DNA from: Desulfobacterales bacterium
GTDB taxonomy: Bacteria > Desulfobacterota > Desulfobacteria > Desulfobacterales > JAFDCJ01
Direction: 5' to 3'
DNA: 5,313 nt
NCBI GenBank assembly: GCA_020345785.1
Contig: CP070771.1
Coordinates: forward strand, 1,549,087-1,554,399
Shown in pieces: positions 1 to 5,230 of the stretch. The notes below the pieces were generated by a model. The model worked only from the letters and a program-made list of their open reading frames with translations. It did no database searches and had not been told where the DNA came from. The position numbers and the translations under genes were made by a program. The first letter of the stretch is position 1. The number at the start of each line of letters is the position of its first letter.

Positions 1-18
1 TAAGTTTTCAAAGAACTG

Positions 19-45
19 GCGATCAAATCAATGCATTTGGATCGC
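19..45. repeat. Imperfect hairpin, 10-bp stem
   Basis: GCGATC plus AAAT (19-28) pairs with ATTT, a bulged G, then GATCGC (35-45), leaving a 6-nt loop. No T-run follows on either strand, so an intrinsic terminator for a gene left of the window is possible but not supported. Confidence 0.4.
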
Positions 46-130
46 TAAATGTATAATATGAAAGCCTGTTGGTTGCGGGACAAATTGTAAAGCCCGCCCC
101 TACAAGACATGGCTTAACCTGTTGGGTGAG

Positions 131-158
131 GGCGGAGTTTATCCGCCTGAGGAGGATT
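131..158. repeat. Intergenic repeat unit with GGCGGA/TCCGCC hairpin
   Basis: A perfect 6-bp stem (131-136 with 142-147, 5-nt loop) is followed by GCCTGAGGAGGATT at 145-158. The latter matches 2780-2793 with one mismatch. The hairpin part matches 2795-2809 at 12 of 15 positions. The order of the two parts is swapped there, as expected from different cuts through a tandemly repeating unit. Confidence 0.5.
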
Positions 159-332
159 AATTCCCGCCGCACCGAACGGGCCAATGTTCCAACCTTCTTA
201 TCGGAATCGCGCAATTTAGCAATAAAATAGAATCGTTTTCTTCGGCGGAACATCATAGGGGAATGGATGCGGTGATGACAATAAATGAGATAATGATTAA
301 CGTGTGGGTCATGTTAAGCTGCAAATCAAATA

Positions 333-1454
333 ATGAGCGTTATAATCATGACCCGCAGACAATTTATAAAAAAACTACTGATAACATCATTACAAAGTAT
401 GTCGATTATAAGTCTTATGCCTAAATTATCCTCATCTTCCGTTTCCCCTGATTCCGTAGCAGGATCATTGCACTATAAACCTTTAAATGGGCGCAGTTTG
501 CGTGATATTGCCCGCGCAAAAGAACACCACAATTCAGGAAGCTATGTGAATCCTGTAGGGTTGGCGCGCGACGGCCGGTTCTGGGAGCTTATGAAGTGGA
601 AGCTTTTCAGTGAGAACCAATTCAAAAAATTCTTCGACGAAGAACAGGTGATTCCCGTATCCATCGACTGGCAGCCGATTCGAGAACACAGCGGCCGCTC
701 GATAACTTTTCTGAAACATGCCAGTGTGCTGATCAAAGACGTGGACCGCTACATCCTCGTCGATCCGGTGTTTTCTGATATCTTCTGGTTTATAAAAGAT
801 TTTTCTCCGCTGGCCTTTAATCCCGGGGATATGCCCGCCCCGCGGCATGTTCTCATAACCCATGGCCACTATGATCACCTCGACACATCGTCGCTGTCGA
901 CCTTAAATAAAAATACGCATGTCATTTCTCCCCTCGGTTACAATGAAATTTTCGGCGATCTTGGCATGAAAAACCGAACACGCCTGGATTGGTATGATTC
1001 GTACAACGATGGAAGAATGCAAATTATTCTTTTGCCCTGCAATCACTGGACCATGCGCAGCCCGCTGACAGGTCCCAACCTCTCCCTGTGGGGATCTTAC
1101 CTGATCAGGACCTCCAGCGGATACACTATTTATATTTCCGGTGACACCGCTTACTTTGACGGGTTTGAACAGCTGGGTCGAGAATTTAATATCGACCTGG
1201 CCGTTTTTAACGTGGGCGCTTACGAACCCCGGTGGTTCATGGCGCAAAGTCATATGAATCCTCGAGAAACGGTGCAGGCGTTTAAAGAGTTAAATGCCCG
1301 CCAACTGATGATTGTCCACTGGGGGACCTTTCGTCTGGGAAACGAACCGGTGCATTTCCCACCCATGCAGGTAAAAGAAGAGTTAAAAAAAGAAGGACTT
1401 CTCGACAAGCTGGTTGATCTGAAGCATGGGGAGACACTGTTTCTGGATGTCTAA
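333..1454 (+). CDS. Metallo-beta-lactamase-fold hydrolase, NAPE-PLD/RomA/UlaG-like, Tat-type leader
   Basis: Probable zinc-dependent hydrolase of the metallo-beta-lactamase superfamily. The N-terminus carries a near-consensus twin-arginine motif (TRRQFIK, residues 7-13), then a modestly hydrophobic stretch and a Ser-rich segment, so export by Tat is likely. Metal ligands appear in family order: H177, H179, D181, H182 in HGHYDH, then H238, D271 in SGDT, and H329 in VHWGTF. The DPVF strand (144-147) and the segment GAYEPRWF...HMNP (295-310) are very characteristic of the NAPE-PLD-like subgroup, whose characterised animal member cleaves N-acyl-phosphatidylethanolamines. The bacterial substrate is unknown. 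At 373 aa the length fits a full domain plus leader. The start is ambiguous. ATG 333 has no Shine-Dalgarno sequence. ATG 348 would begin MTRRQF and looks like a more natural Tat leader, also with a weak ribosome site. The gene stands alone, with 366 bp before the regulator, so it is probably not in that operon. Family is confident; substrate is not. Confidence 0.93.
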   Translation: MSVIIMTRRQFIKKLLITSLQSMSIISLMPKLSSSSVSPDSVAGSLHYKPLNGRSLRDIARAKEHHNSGSYVNPVGLARDGRFWELMKWKLFSENQFKKFFDEEQVIPVSIDWQPIREHSGRSITFLKHASVLIKDVDRYILVDPVFSDIFWFIKDFSPLAFNPGDMPAPRHVLITHGHYDHLDTSSLSTLNKNTHVISPLGYNEIFGDLGMKNRTRLDWYDSYNDGRMQIILLPCNHWTMRSPLTGPNLSLWGSYLIRTSSGYTIYISGDTAYFDGFEQLGREFNIDLAVFNVGAYEPRWFMAQSHMNPRETVQAFKELNARQLMIVHWGTFRLGNEPVHFPPMQVKEELKKEGLLDKLVDLKHGETLFLDV

Positions 1455-1472
1455 ACCCGATATAACTAGTGC

Positions 1473-1507
1473 CTAAAATGTGCTAAAATGACTAAATTGC
1501 CTAAAAT
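1473..1507 (+). repeat. Short tandem CTAAAAT repeats
   Basis: Units lie at 1473-1479, 1483-1489, 1492-1498 (CTAAATT) and 1501-1507, spaced 9-10 bp apart. They start about 20 bp after the hydrolase stop codon. The pattern is a degenerate microsatellite-like array with no protein-coding sense. Confidence 0.75.
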
Positions 1508-1613
1508 TATGGCTGATAGTGGTTTAACTATACATAGCGTCATTAATTAATGCAGTATTCGCATTTTTGTAGTTGATTTATACCCTCCGTACCGGTCCAA
1601 ATAGAGAGAACGC

Positions 1614-1629
1614 TGTGTATTTATGCACA
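1614..1629. promoter_or_regulatory. Candidate CRP/FNR-family operator (TGTGT-N6-GCACA)
   Basis: The 16-bp inverted repeat has the arm length and 6-bp spacing of CRP-type sites (TGTGA-N6-TCACA), with the fifth base of each half-site changed. It lies about 190 bp upstream of the regulator start. That is rather far, and no promoter is obvious next to it, so it may be a chance palindrome. Confidence 0.25.
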
Positions 1630-1725
1630 ATGATTTATGTCGTCATGTATAAAAATGAAGGAGGTCCGATTGCAGGATACCCCCAAGCTACATCCGCTGG
1701 TTTCGATGTTGAGCACTTCCGCTTG

Positions 1726-1754
1726 CTGACACCCGAAACCTGACACCTAGAAAC
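1726..1754 (+). repeat. Two tandem 14-15 bp units CTGACACC..GAAAC
   Basis: CTGACACCCGAAAC (1726-1739) is followed directly by CTGACACCTAGAAAC (1740-1754), differing by one substitution and one inserted base. This is another short-period degenerate repeat in the spacer ahead of the regulator. Confidence 0.65.
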
Positions 1755-1820
1755 CTTCAGATTATTAATAACGTTTTGCCAAAATAACGGCAGGTGGTGT
1801 TAGAATACGGTTTCTCCATC

Positions 1821-2522
1821 ATGTCCTCAACCATTCTTATCATAGACGATGACGCGAAGCTGAATAAACTTCTGACGGAATTTCTGGGCGATTTCGGCTT
1901 TAACACGCTGAGTGCGGTCCACCCCCACGACGGCTTAAAAAAGCTGAAGCAAAAATCGCCGGACCTCGTCATACTGGATGTGATGCTGCCCGGGATGGAT
2001 GGGTTTGAAGTATGCAAGGCCATTCGCCAAAATTCGTCCGTACCCATTATCATGCTTACTGCCAGAGGTGAGTTGATGGATAAAGTCGTGGGTCTCGAAC
2101 TGGGAGCCGATGATTACCTGCCCAAACCCTTTGAACCTCGGGAACTGGTGGCCCGCATTCATTCCGTTTTACGCCGCACGCGGAAAATAGACATCACCCG
2201 CCCCCAGGCATTCGGCCGGTTGAAGATTGATTTTACCAAACACATTGTAAGGCTTAATGAAGAAAATGTGGAATTGACGACCAACGAATTTGCGGCACTG
2301 GCGTTGCTTGCCGGAAACCCGGGAAAAGTATTCAATCGCGACGAAATACTACAGGAACTGCGCGGTATGGACTGTGACGCCTTTAACCGGTCGGTAGATA
2401 TTACCATGAGCCGGCTGCGTCAGAAATTAAACGACGATCCCAAATCACCTACATTTATCAAAACCGTTTGGGGTACCGGGTATGTGTTTATTGGTGGTGG
2501 GGACGAGGGAAAAATGGTCTAA
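1821..2522 (+). CDS. OmpR/PhoB-family response regulator, CpxR-like
   Basis: DNA-binding response regulator, 233 aa from ATG 1821. The receiver domain spans about residues 3-117, with the acidic pair D9/D10, phospho-acceptor D53 (ILDVMLPGMDG), T80 in MLTARG, and K102 in DDYLPKPF. The segment GLELGADDYLPKPF followed by RELVARI is strongly reminiscent of CpxR. A short linker leads to a winged-helix effector domain (about 128-225) with recognition helix RSVDITMSRLRQKL and the terminal GTGYVF hairpin. The frame stays open upstream to a GTG at 1794 (9 extra residues). ATG 1821 is preferred because MSSTILIIDDD is where this family normally begins, though no good Shine-Dalgarno sequence precedes it. 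Phosphorylation by the downstream kinase is inferred from gene order; they are separated by 422 bp, which is unusual for such pairs. Target genes are unknown. The CpxR name is a resemblance only, so no symbol is given. Confidence 0.95.
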   Translation: MSSTILIIDDDAKLNKLLTEFLGDFGFNTLSAVHPHDGLKKLKQKSPDLVILDVMLPGMDGFEVCKAIRQNSSVPIIMLTARGELMDKVVGLELGADDYLPKPFEPRELVARIHSVLRRTRKIDITRPQAFGRLKIDFTKHIVRLNEENVELTTNEFAALALLAGNPGKVFNRDEILQELRGMDCDAFNRSVDITMSRLRQKLNDDPKSPTFIKTVWGTGYVFIGGGDEGKMV

Positions 2523-2565
2523 AGGTTTCAGGTGCCCCCAGTTCGCCTTCCGGGCTTCCGACTTC

Positions 2566-2623
2566 GTCACGCTTGCAGCGTGACTCCGACGGGACAGGTC
2601 GGAGGTCAGGCAGTGCAGCTGCC
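2566..2623 (+). repeat. Three consecutive hairpins after the regulator gene
   Basis: Hairpin 1 has a perfect 7-bp stem GTCACGC/GCGTGAC (2566-2572 with 2578-2584, 5-nt loop). Hairpin 2 is TCCGAC/GTCGGA (2585-2590 with 2598-2603, 7-nt loop). Hairpin 3 is GGCAG/CTGCC (2609-2613 with 2619-2623). An upstream TTCCGAC (2556-2562) could compete with 2585-2590 for the GTCGGA arm, giving an alternative longer stem enclosing hairpin 1. No T-run follows, so a simple intrinsic terminator is unlikely. A REP-like element or an mRNA stabiliser/attenuator between the two cistrons would fit. Confidence 0.5.
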
Positions 2624-2677
2624 GCCGAAAACAACGACCGTTCTGATTAACAAAGAAACTAATGAACGTCGAACATC

Positions 2678-2865
2678 GAACGACCAACATCGAATATTGA
2701 ATTCTGTCAATTTGATAAAGAACTTGGCAACAAGTGATGTTTGCACTGAGCGATCGAATTTCCTATTCGAAACTTGTCTGCCTCAGGAGGATTGGGCGGG
2801 GTTCATCTGTTTAAAATAGATAAAGCGTAGCGTCATCCGTATTGGACGTTCGAAGTTGGACGTTT
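2678..2865. repeat. Inverted-arm repeat element (MITE-like or degenerate repeat pair)
   Basis: The 25-bp arm at 2678-2702 matches the reverse complement of 2841-2865 at 18 of 25 positions. The left arm sits in a run of short GAAC/TCGAA/CCAACATCGAA units from about 2663. Between the arms lie about 138 bp with no gene. The arrangement resembles a small non-autonomous element, but I see no clear target-site duplication, so inverted copies of a dispersed intergenic repeat are an equal alternative. Confidence 0.4.
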
Positions 2866-2880
2866 CACGCCTTGGCGTGA
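2865..2880. repeat. Perfect 7-bp hairpin TCACGCC/GGCGTGA
   Basis: The two 7-bp arms are separated by only two bases, next to the right arm of the inverted element and 64 bp before the kinase start. There is no T-run. It might act on mRNA structure or be a binding palindrome. Confidence 0.45.
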
Positions 2881-2944
2881 TTCGGCGTTCAATCTGATCA
2901 CAATTTCGGCAAGGTGAAAAGTAATAACAGGCTTTTTAAGTTTG

Positions 2945-4288
2945 ATGCCCCATTTTGGATTTGTACCTTTGAAATGGCTTCGAAAAATCTTCCGATCGGT
3001 CTTTACCAAACTGCTGGCGGTGATTGTTTTAACCGGCCTTTGCATAAACTTTGTCGTGGGCGGTTTCTTCTGGATCCATCGCGGTGCCGCCGGTCGGCCG
3101 CTTCATAAAAATATCTCACAGTATTTAAACTATATCATCGACGATTTAGGGAGTCCGCCCGACCTCGCGCGTGCCGAGGAAATCGGCAGACAGGCTTCTC
3201 TTCAGATTTACTATGAAGGCTCGAACACGCGCTGGTCTACCGCCGGTAATTTTTCAGATGTTCAAAAAGTGCACTGGCGTGACTGGAGCAAAAACCCGTT
3301 GATTCGCATCGGCCGGTATCACGGCCGTCATTTCGTTGAACTCACCCATGATGCCGGGCGATTTGTATTCGGGCTGGACAAAGGCTTTGAGCTTGATCCG
3401 GAGCGACGGCGCCTGGTAATCATCTTACTTTCACTGTTAACCCTGATACTTGCGGGGGCGTTTCTGTCCATCCGCTGGATCCTCAAGCCGGTGAAATGGC
3501 TGAATATAGGTGTGCGGGAAGTCGGCCGGGGAAATTTGAAGCACCGGGTGCCCGAGAAACGCTCTGATGAGTTAAGAGATCTTGCTGTTGCCTTCAATGA
3601 CATGACGGATCGCATCCGGGACATGCTCCACACGAAAGAAAAGCTTCTGCTGGATGTCAGCCATGAACTGCGCTCACCGCTGACGCGGGTTAAGGTTGCG
3701 CTGGAGTTTTTGCCGGATGGTAATGCGAAAGAAAGCATTGCGGGTGATATCGAGGAGATGGAGAGAATGATCCATGAAATTCTGGCAACAGCCCGCATGC
3801 ATCACCTCCATGGCCGACTTAATTTAAAACGGATTTTTCTGGCAGATCCCATAAAGGAGGTGATAACTGAATTAGAACATCAACCGCCGGGAATCCGGGC
3901 CGATGATATTGCAATTGATCTCGCAATCACGGTGGACCCGGAGCAGATAAAAACCGTTTTTAAAAATGTATTGACGAATGCCGTCAAATACTCCCTCCCA
4001 GACAGTCGGCCGGTTGTAATTTCTGTCAACACCCAGCCATCTTATATTGTTGTGAAAATCGCCGATAATGGAATCGGGATCCCGGCCGATGAGCTGCCCT
4101 TTATTTTCGAGCCCTTCTACCGGGTGGATAAATCCCGCACCAAGGATACCGGTGGATTTGGTCTGGGCCTAAACCTCTGCAAAACGATCATGGAAGCCCA
4201 TGACGGCCGAATTGAAGTTGAAAGTACGCCGGATATCGGCACCACCGTTTCCCTGTATTTTCCGATCGAACCCGACTCACGTACCTAG
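2945..4288 (+). CDS. Sensor histidine kinase, two TM segments, HAMP, HisKA, HATPase_c
   Basis: Inner-membrane sensor kinase, 447 aa from ATG 2945, the likely partner of the response regulator upstream. Order: TM1 about residues 19-43; periplasmic sensor region about 45-155 with no recognised fold; TM2 about 156-177; HAMP about 178-229 (ILKPVKWLN then a GRGNLKHRVPEKRSDE-type connector and second helix); dimerisation/phospho-transfer helix with H240 in VSHELRSPLTR; then the ATP-binding domain with N-box N341/N345 (KNVLTNAVKYS), G1 box DNGIGIP from D374, F-box FEPFYR about 388-393, and G2 box GGFGLGL about 403-409. All catalytic motifs are intact. The start is uncertain: an in-frame TTG sits one codon upstream (2942), and a TTG at 2969, preceded by GGAT, would give MKWLRKIFRSVFTKLL, a natural-looking N-terminus. 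Architecture and kinase motifs resemble the CpxA/EnvZ class; the ligand is unknown. The stop codon overlaps that of a small minus-strand ORF. Confidence 0.95.
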   Translation: MPHFGFVPLKWLRKIFRSVFTKLLAVIVLTGLCINFVVGGFFWIHRGAAGRPLHKNISQYLNYIIDDLGSPPDLARAEEIGRQASLQIYYEGSNTRWSTAGNFSDVQKVHWRDWSKNPLIRIGRYHGRHFVELTHDAGRFVFGLDKGFELDPERRRLVIILLSLLTLILAGAFLSIRWILKPVKWLNIGVREVGRGNLKHRVPEKRSDELRDLAVAFNDMTDRIRDMLHTKEKLLLDVSHELRSPLTRVKVALEFLPDGNAKESIAGDIEEMERMIHEILATARMHHLHGRLNLKRIFLADPIKEVITELEHQPPGIRADDIAIDLAITVDPEQIKTVFKNVLTNAVKYSLPDSRPVVISVNTQPSYIVVKIADNGIGIPADELPFIFEPFYRVDKSRTKDTGGFGLGLNLCKTIMEAHDGRIEVESTPDIGTTVSLYFPIEPDSRT

Positions 4289-4441
4289 TCCTCCTCTTTT
4301 TTTTGCTTTTCAATCCGATCCAAATATGCCTCAAAAGCAGCCTTCCCCTCTGCCTGCCAGTATTGAGTGTAGGTTTTCCAGTCTCTGGTGTTCGCTGTGG
4401 AAAAAATCGGCAATGCGTTCTTTCTGATATCGTTTGCTCAT
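4285..4441 (-). pseudogene. Small convergent ORF, apparently frameshifted (about 50 aa)
   Basis: On the minus strand a 50-codon open frame (4437 down to the stop at 4285-4287) has a protein-like composition. It includes DWKTYTQYWQAEGKAAFEAY and ends in the charged tail RIEKQKKEED. It has no ATG of its own; an in-frame TGA lies directly upstream at 4438-4440. The other minus frame opens with ATG at 4441 (MSKRYQKERIADF) and ends at 4331. Joining the first codons of that frame to the main frame near 4418-4424, by skipping one base, gives a coherent protein of roughly 50 residues starting MSKRYQK and continuing NALPIFSTANTRDWK. Its TAG overlaps the kinase TAG tail to tail (4285-4288), a tight packing typical of real neighbouring genes. 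A TTG at 4413-4411 is an alternative start giving 42 aa. I recognise no family. It could be a decayed gene, a sequencing error, a real TTG-start gene, or chance. Confidence 0.45.
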
Positions 4442-4507
4442 CTATCCATTATGACGTAAATTGAGGCTGTTTATTGCAATATAATCGGGCGTACACGTTC
4501 AATGACC

Positions 4508-4530
4508 GTTGTCAATCGTCTGTTGTCAAT
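4508..4530 (+). repeat. Direct repeat GTTGTCAAT, two copies 14 bp apart
   Basis: Identical 9-mers lie at 4508-4516 and 4522-4530. They are part of the same short-period repeat style that fills the other spacers. Confidence 0.55.
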
Positions 4531-4563
4531 TGGCAAATACATGGGTTTATAGGTAAGGCGGTA

Positions 4564-4654
4564 TGCCGGTTCGCCGGTTTAGCCGTTTGCCAGTTTATCA
4601 AAACTAGCGAACGGGCCAACAGGTCAACGGGCTAACGGGGCAACTGGCAACGGA
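4564..4654. repeat. Inverted clusters of degenerate 8-bp repeats
   Basis: The left cluster has four contiguous octamers: TGCCGGTT, CGCCGGTT, TAGCCGTT and TGCCAGTT (4564-4595). After an 11-bp AT-rich centre (4596-4606) come six units of the complementary type: GCGAACGG, GCCAACAG, GTCAACGG, GCTAACGG, GGCAACTG and then GCAACGGA (4607-4654). The right units are approximate reverse complements of the left units, so the block can fold into a long imperfect cruciform or hairpin in several registers. It ends 13 bp before the -35 box of the next gene. Period and inversion are read directly; function is unknown. Confidence 0.7.
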
Positions 4655-4667
4655 ACACGGACCTTGT

Positions 4668-4696
4668 TTGACATTTCCCGGCTGCATTTTTATAAT
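4668..4696 (+). promoter_or_regulatory. Consensus sigma70 promoter (TTGACA-17-TATAAT)
   Basis: The -35 box TTGACA (4668-4673) and -10 box TATAAT (4691-4696) match the bacterial consensus at all 12 positions, with the optimal 17-bp spacer. Transcription would start near 4702-4705, giving a leader of roughly 45 nt for the thioredoxin-like gene. TACA-N4-TGTA (4696-4707) overlaps the end of the -10 box and the start site. GCTGCAT occurs in the spacer (4681-4687) and again at 4710-4716; either could be an operator. Confidence 0.85.
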
Positions 4697-4732
4697 ACAT
4701 TATTGTACCGCTGCATGATCGTCAATTCGAGT

Positions 4733-4738
4733 AAAGGA
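4733..4738 (+). promoter_or_regulatory. Ribosome binding site AAAGGA
   Basis: This purine-rich site lies 10 nt before ATG 4749 and supports that start codon. Confidence 0.65.
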
Positions 4739-4748
4739 AACTCACGAT

Positions 4749-5180
4749 ATGAATGTCAACCATCTCAGACGCATCTGGCTTATCTCTTTGAGTTTTATTA
4801 TATTTTTTGCCAACGCCGTTCCGGCATCTGAAATCATCAACTGGCGCTCCTACGAAGAGGGCATGGTGTTGAGCAAAATCGAGAAAAAAAAAGTGTTCCT
4901 CCACTTTTATGCCGACTGGTGCGGTTTCTGCCGGAAAATGGCAAAAGATACGTTTCAGGATGCTTCGGTGGTTGCCTATTTGAACAGCAACTTTATACCT
5001 GTCAGAGTAAACACCGATAATGAACGACAGACAGCCGCCAACTATGGGGTGGCTGGACTTCCATTTAACGTGTTTCTCACGGACCGCGGTGAACCCATTG
5101 TCAGCGTACCCGGCTATATTCCGGCGGACACCATGCTGTTGATGCTGAAGGAGATAAATGGGATCGAGGCGGGCGGCTGA
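4749..5180 (+). CDS. Exported thioredoxin-fold protein with WCGFC active site
   Basis: A 143-aa thioredoxin-like protein. Residues 1 to about 23-26 form a Sec signal peptide: basic RR at 7-8, a hydrophobic core WLISLSFIIFF, and an ANA or VPA cleavage region. The mature part of about 118 aa holds FLHFYADWCGFCRKM, with redox cysteines C58 and C61 after W57, and the conserved cis-proline P105 in AGLPFNVF. The YADWC context resembles the DsbD C-terminal domain and the thioredoxin_7/SoxW-like group more than cytoplasmic TrxA. It is expected to carry out dithiol-disulfide exchange in the periplasm, probably as a reductase or reductant carrier; the direction cannot be read from sequence, and no DsbD/CcdA partner lies in the window. 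It is preceded by a perfect sigma70 promoter and a ribosome site, and transcribed alone within the visible region. No lipobox is seen, so the mature protein should be soluble. Confidence 0.92.
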   Translation: MNVNHLRRIWLISLSFIIFFANAVPASEIINWRSYEEGMVLSKIEKKKVFLHFYADWCGFCRKMAKDTFQDASVVAYLNSNFIPVRVNTDNERQTAANYGVAGLPFNVFLTDRGEPIVSVPGYIPADTMLLMLKEINGIEAGG

Positions 5181-5209
5181 CAAGTAAAAAGACCGTCATC
5201 CAGTATACC

Positions 5210-5225
5210 TAAAAATAGTTTTTTA
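5210..5225. terminator. Weak AT-only hairpin TAAAAA/TTTTTA
   Basis: Six A:T pairs (5210-5215 with 5220-5225) surround a 4-nt loop, 29 bp after the thioredoxin-like stop. The A-run and T-run could let it act in either direction, but an all-AT stem is too weak for a confident intrinsic terminator. Confidence 0.25.
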
Positions 5226-5230
5226 CATAC

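Larger units (their letters stand above)
1..332. other. Gene-free spacer with hairpins and dispersed repeat sequence
   Basis: I see no credible gene here. The longest minus-strand open frame (about 77 codons, 23-256) is low complexity and reads through repeat sequence. The stretch holds three inverted repeats: GCGATC at 19-24 with GATCGC at 40-45, GCGGG at 75-79 with CCCGC at 93-97, and GGCGGA at 131-136 with TCCGCC at 142-147. The part from 131 to 158 recurs in diverged, rotated form near 2780-2809, which suggests a dispersed intergenic repeat family. No clear promoter for the downstream hydrolase was found. Confidence 0.6.
1455..1820. other. Gene-poor spacer with tandem repeats and a possible tiny ORF
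   Basis: It contains four CTAAAAT-type units just after the hydrolase stop, a 16-bp palindrome of CRP/FNR geometry (1614-1629), a perfect AAGGAGGT (1658-1665), and two tandem CTGACACC...GAAAC units (1726-1754). A 56-codon open frame (1573-1743) and a nested short frame cross the middle. Neither resembles a known protein. No terminator with a T-run is visible after the hydrolase, and no strong sigma70 promoter is visible before the regulator. Confidence 0.55.
2523..2944. other. Structured, repeat-filled spacer between regulator and kinase
   Basis: There is no credible gene. Open frames here (for example 2532-2819) have low-complexity products that read through repeats. From left to right it holds three consecutive hairpins (2566-2623), a pair of inverted 25-bp arms (2678-2702 and 2841-2865), a copy of the GGCGG/GAGGAGG repeat seen near 131-158 (2780-2809), and a TCACGCC/GGCGTGA hairpin (2865-2880). 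Two-component genes are usually adjacent or overlapping, so this block looks like later-acquired or expanded repeat sequence. Confidence 0.6.
4442..4748. other. Repeat-rich spacer carrying the promoter of the thioredoxin-like gene
   Basis: No gene is seen. The left part has two GTTGTCAAT units (4508-4516 and 4522-4530). The middle is a cluster of 8-bp repeats in inverted orientation (4564-4654). The right end carries a consensus sigma70 promoter, a short leader and a ribosome binding site. Confidence 0.65.

Noticed and set aside
23..256. 77-codon open frame on the minus strand
   Set aside because: It crosses the hairpin and repeat sequences of the first spacer, and its product has no domain-like composition. 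It looks like read-through of intergenic repeats.
263..424. Plus-strand frame starting ATG GAT GCG that overlaps the start of the hydrolase
   Set aside because: The hydrolase frame carries a clear Tat leader across the same bases. The competing product is unremarkable and its AGGGG is too close to the ATG.
2532..2819. 95-codon plus-strand open frame between regulator and kinase
   Set aside because: It translates the hairpins and the inverted arm. The arm yields RTSNDQHRILNS-like text, and the opposite arm gives a similar text on the other strand, as expected for inverted repeats rather than a gene.
4274..4304. Terminator after the kinase gene (GACT/AGTC then eight T)
   Set aside because: The stem is only 4 bp and is separated from the T-run by six bases. 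The T-run is explained as lysine codons of the minus-strand ORF.
4200..4427. 75-codon plus-strand frame overlapping the kinase end
   Set aside because: It is out of frame with the kinase for its first third and antisense to the better minus-strand frame for the rest. Composition is poor.
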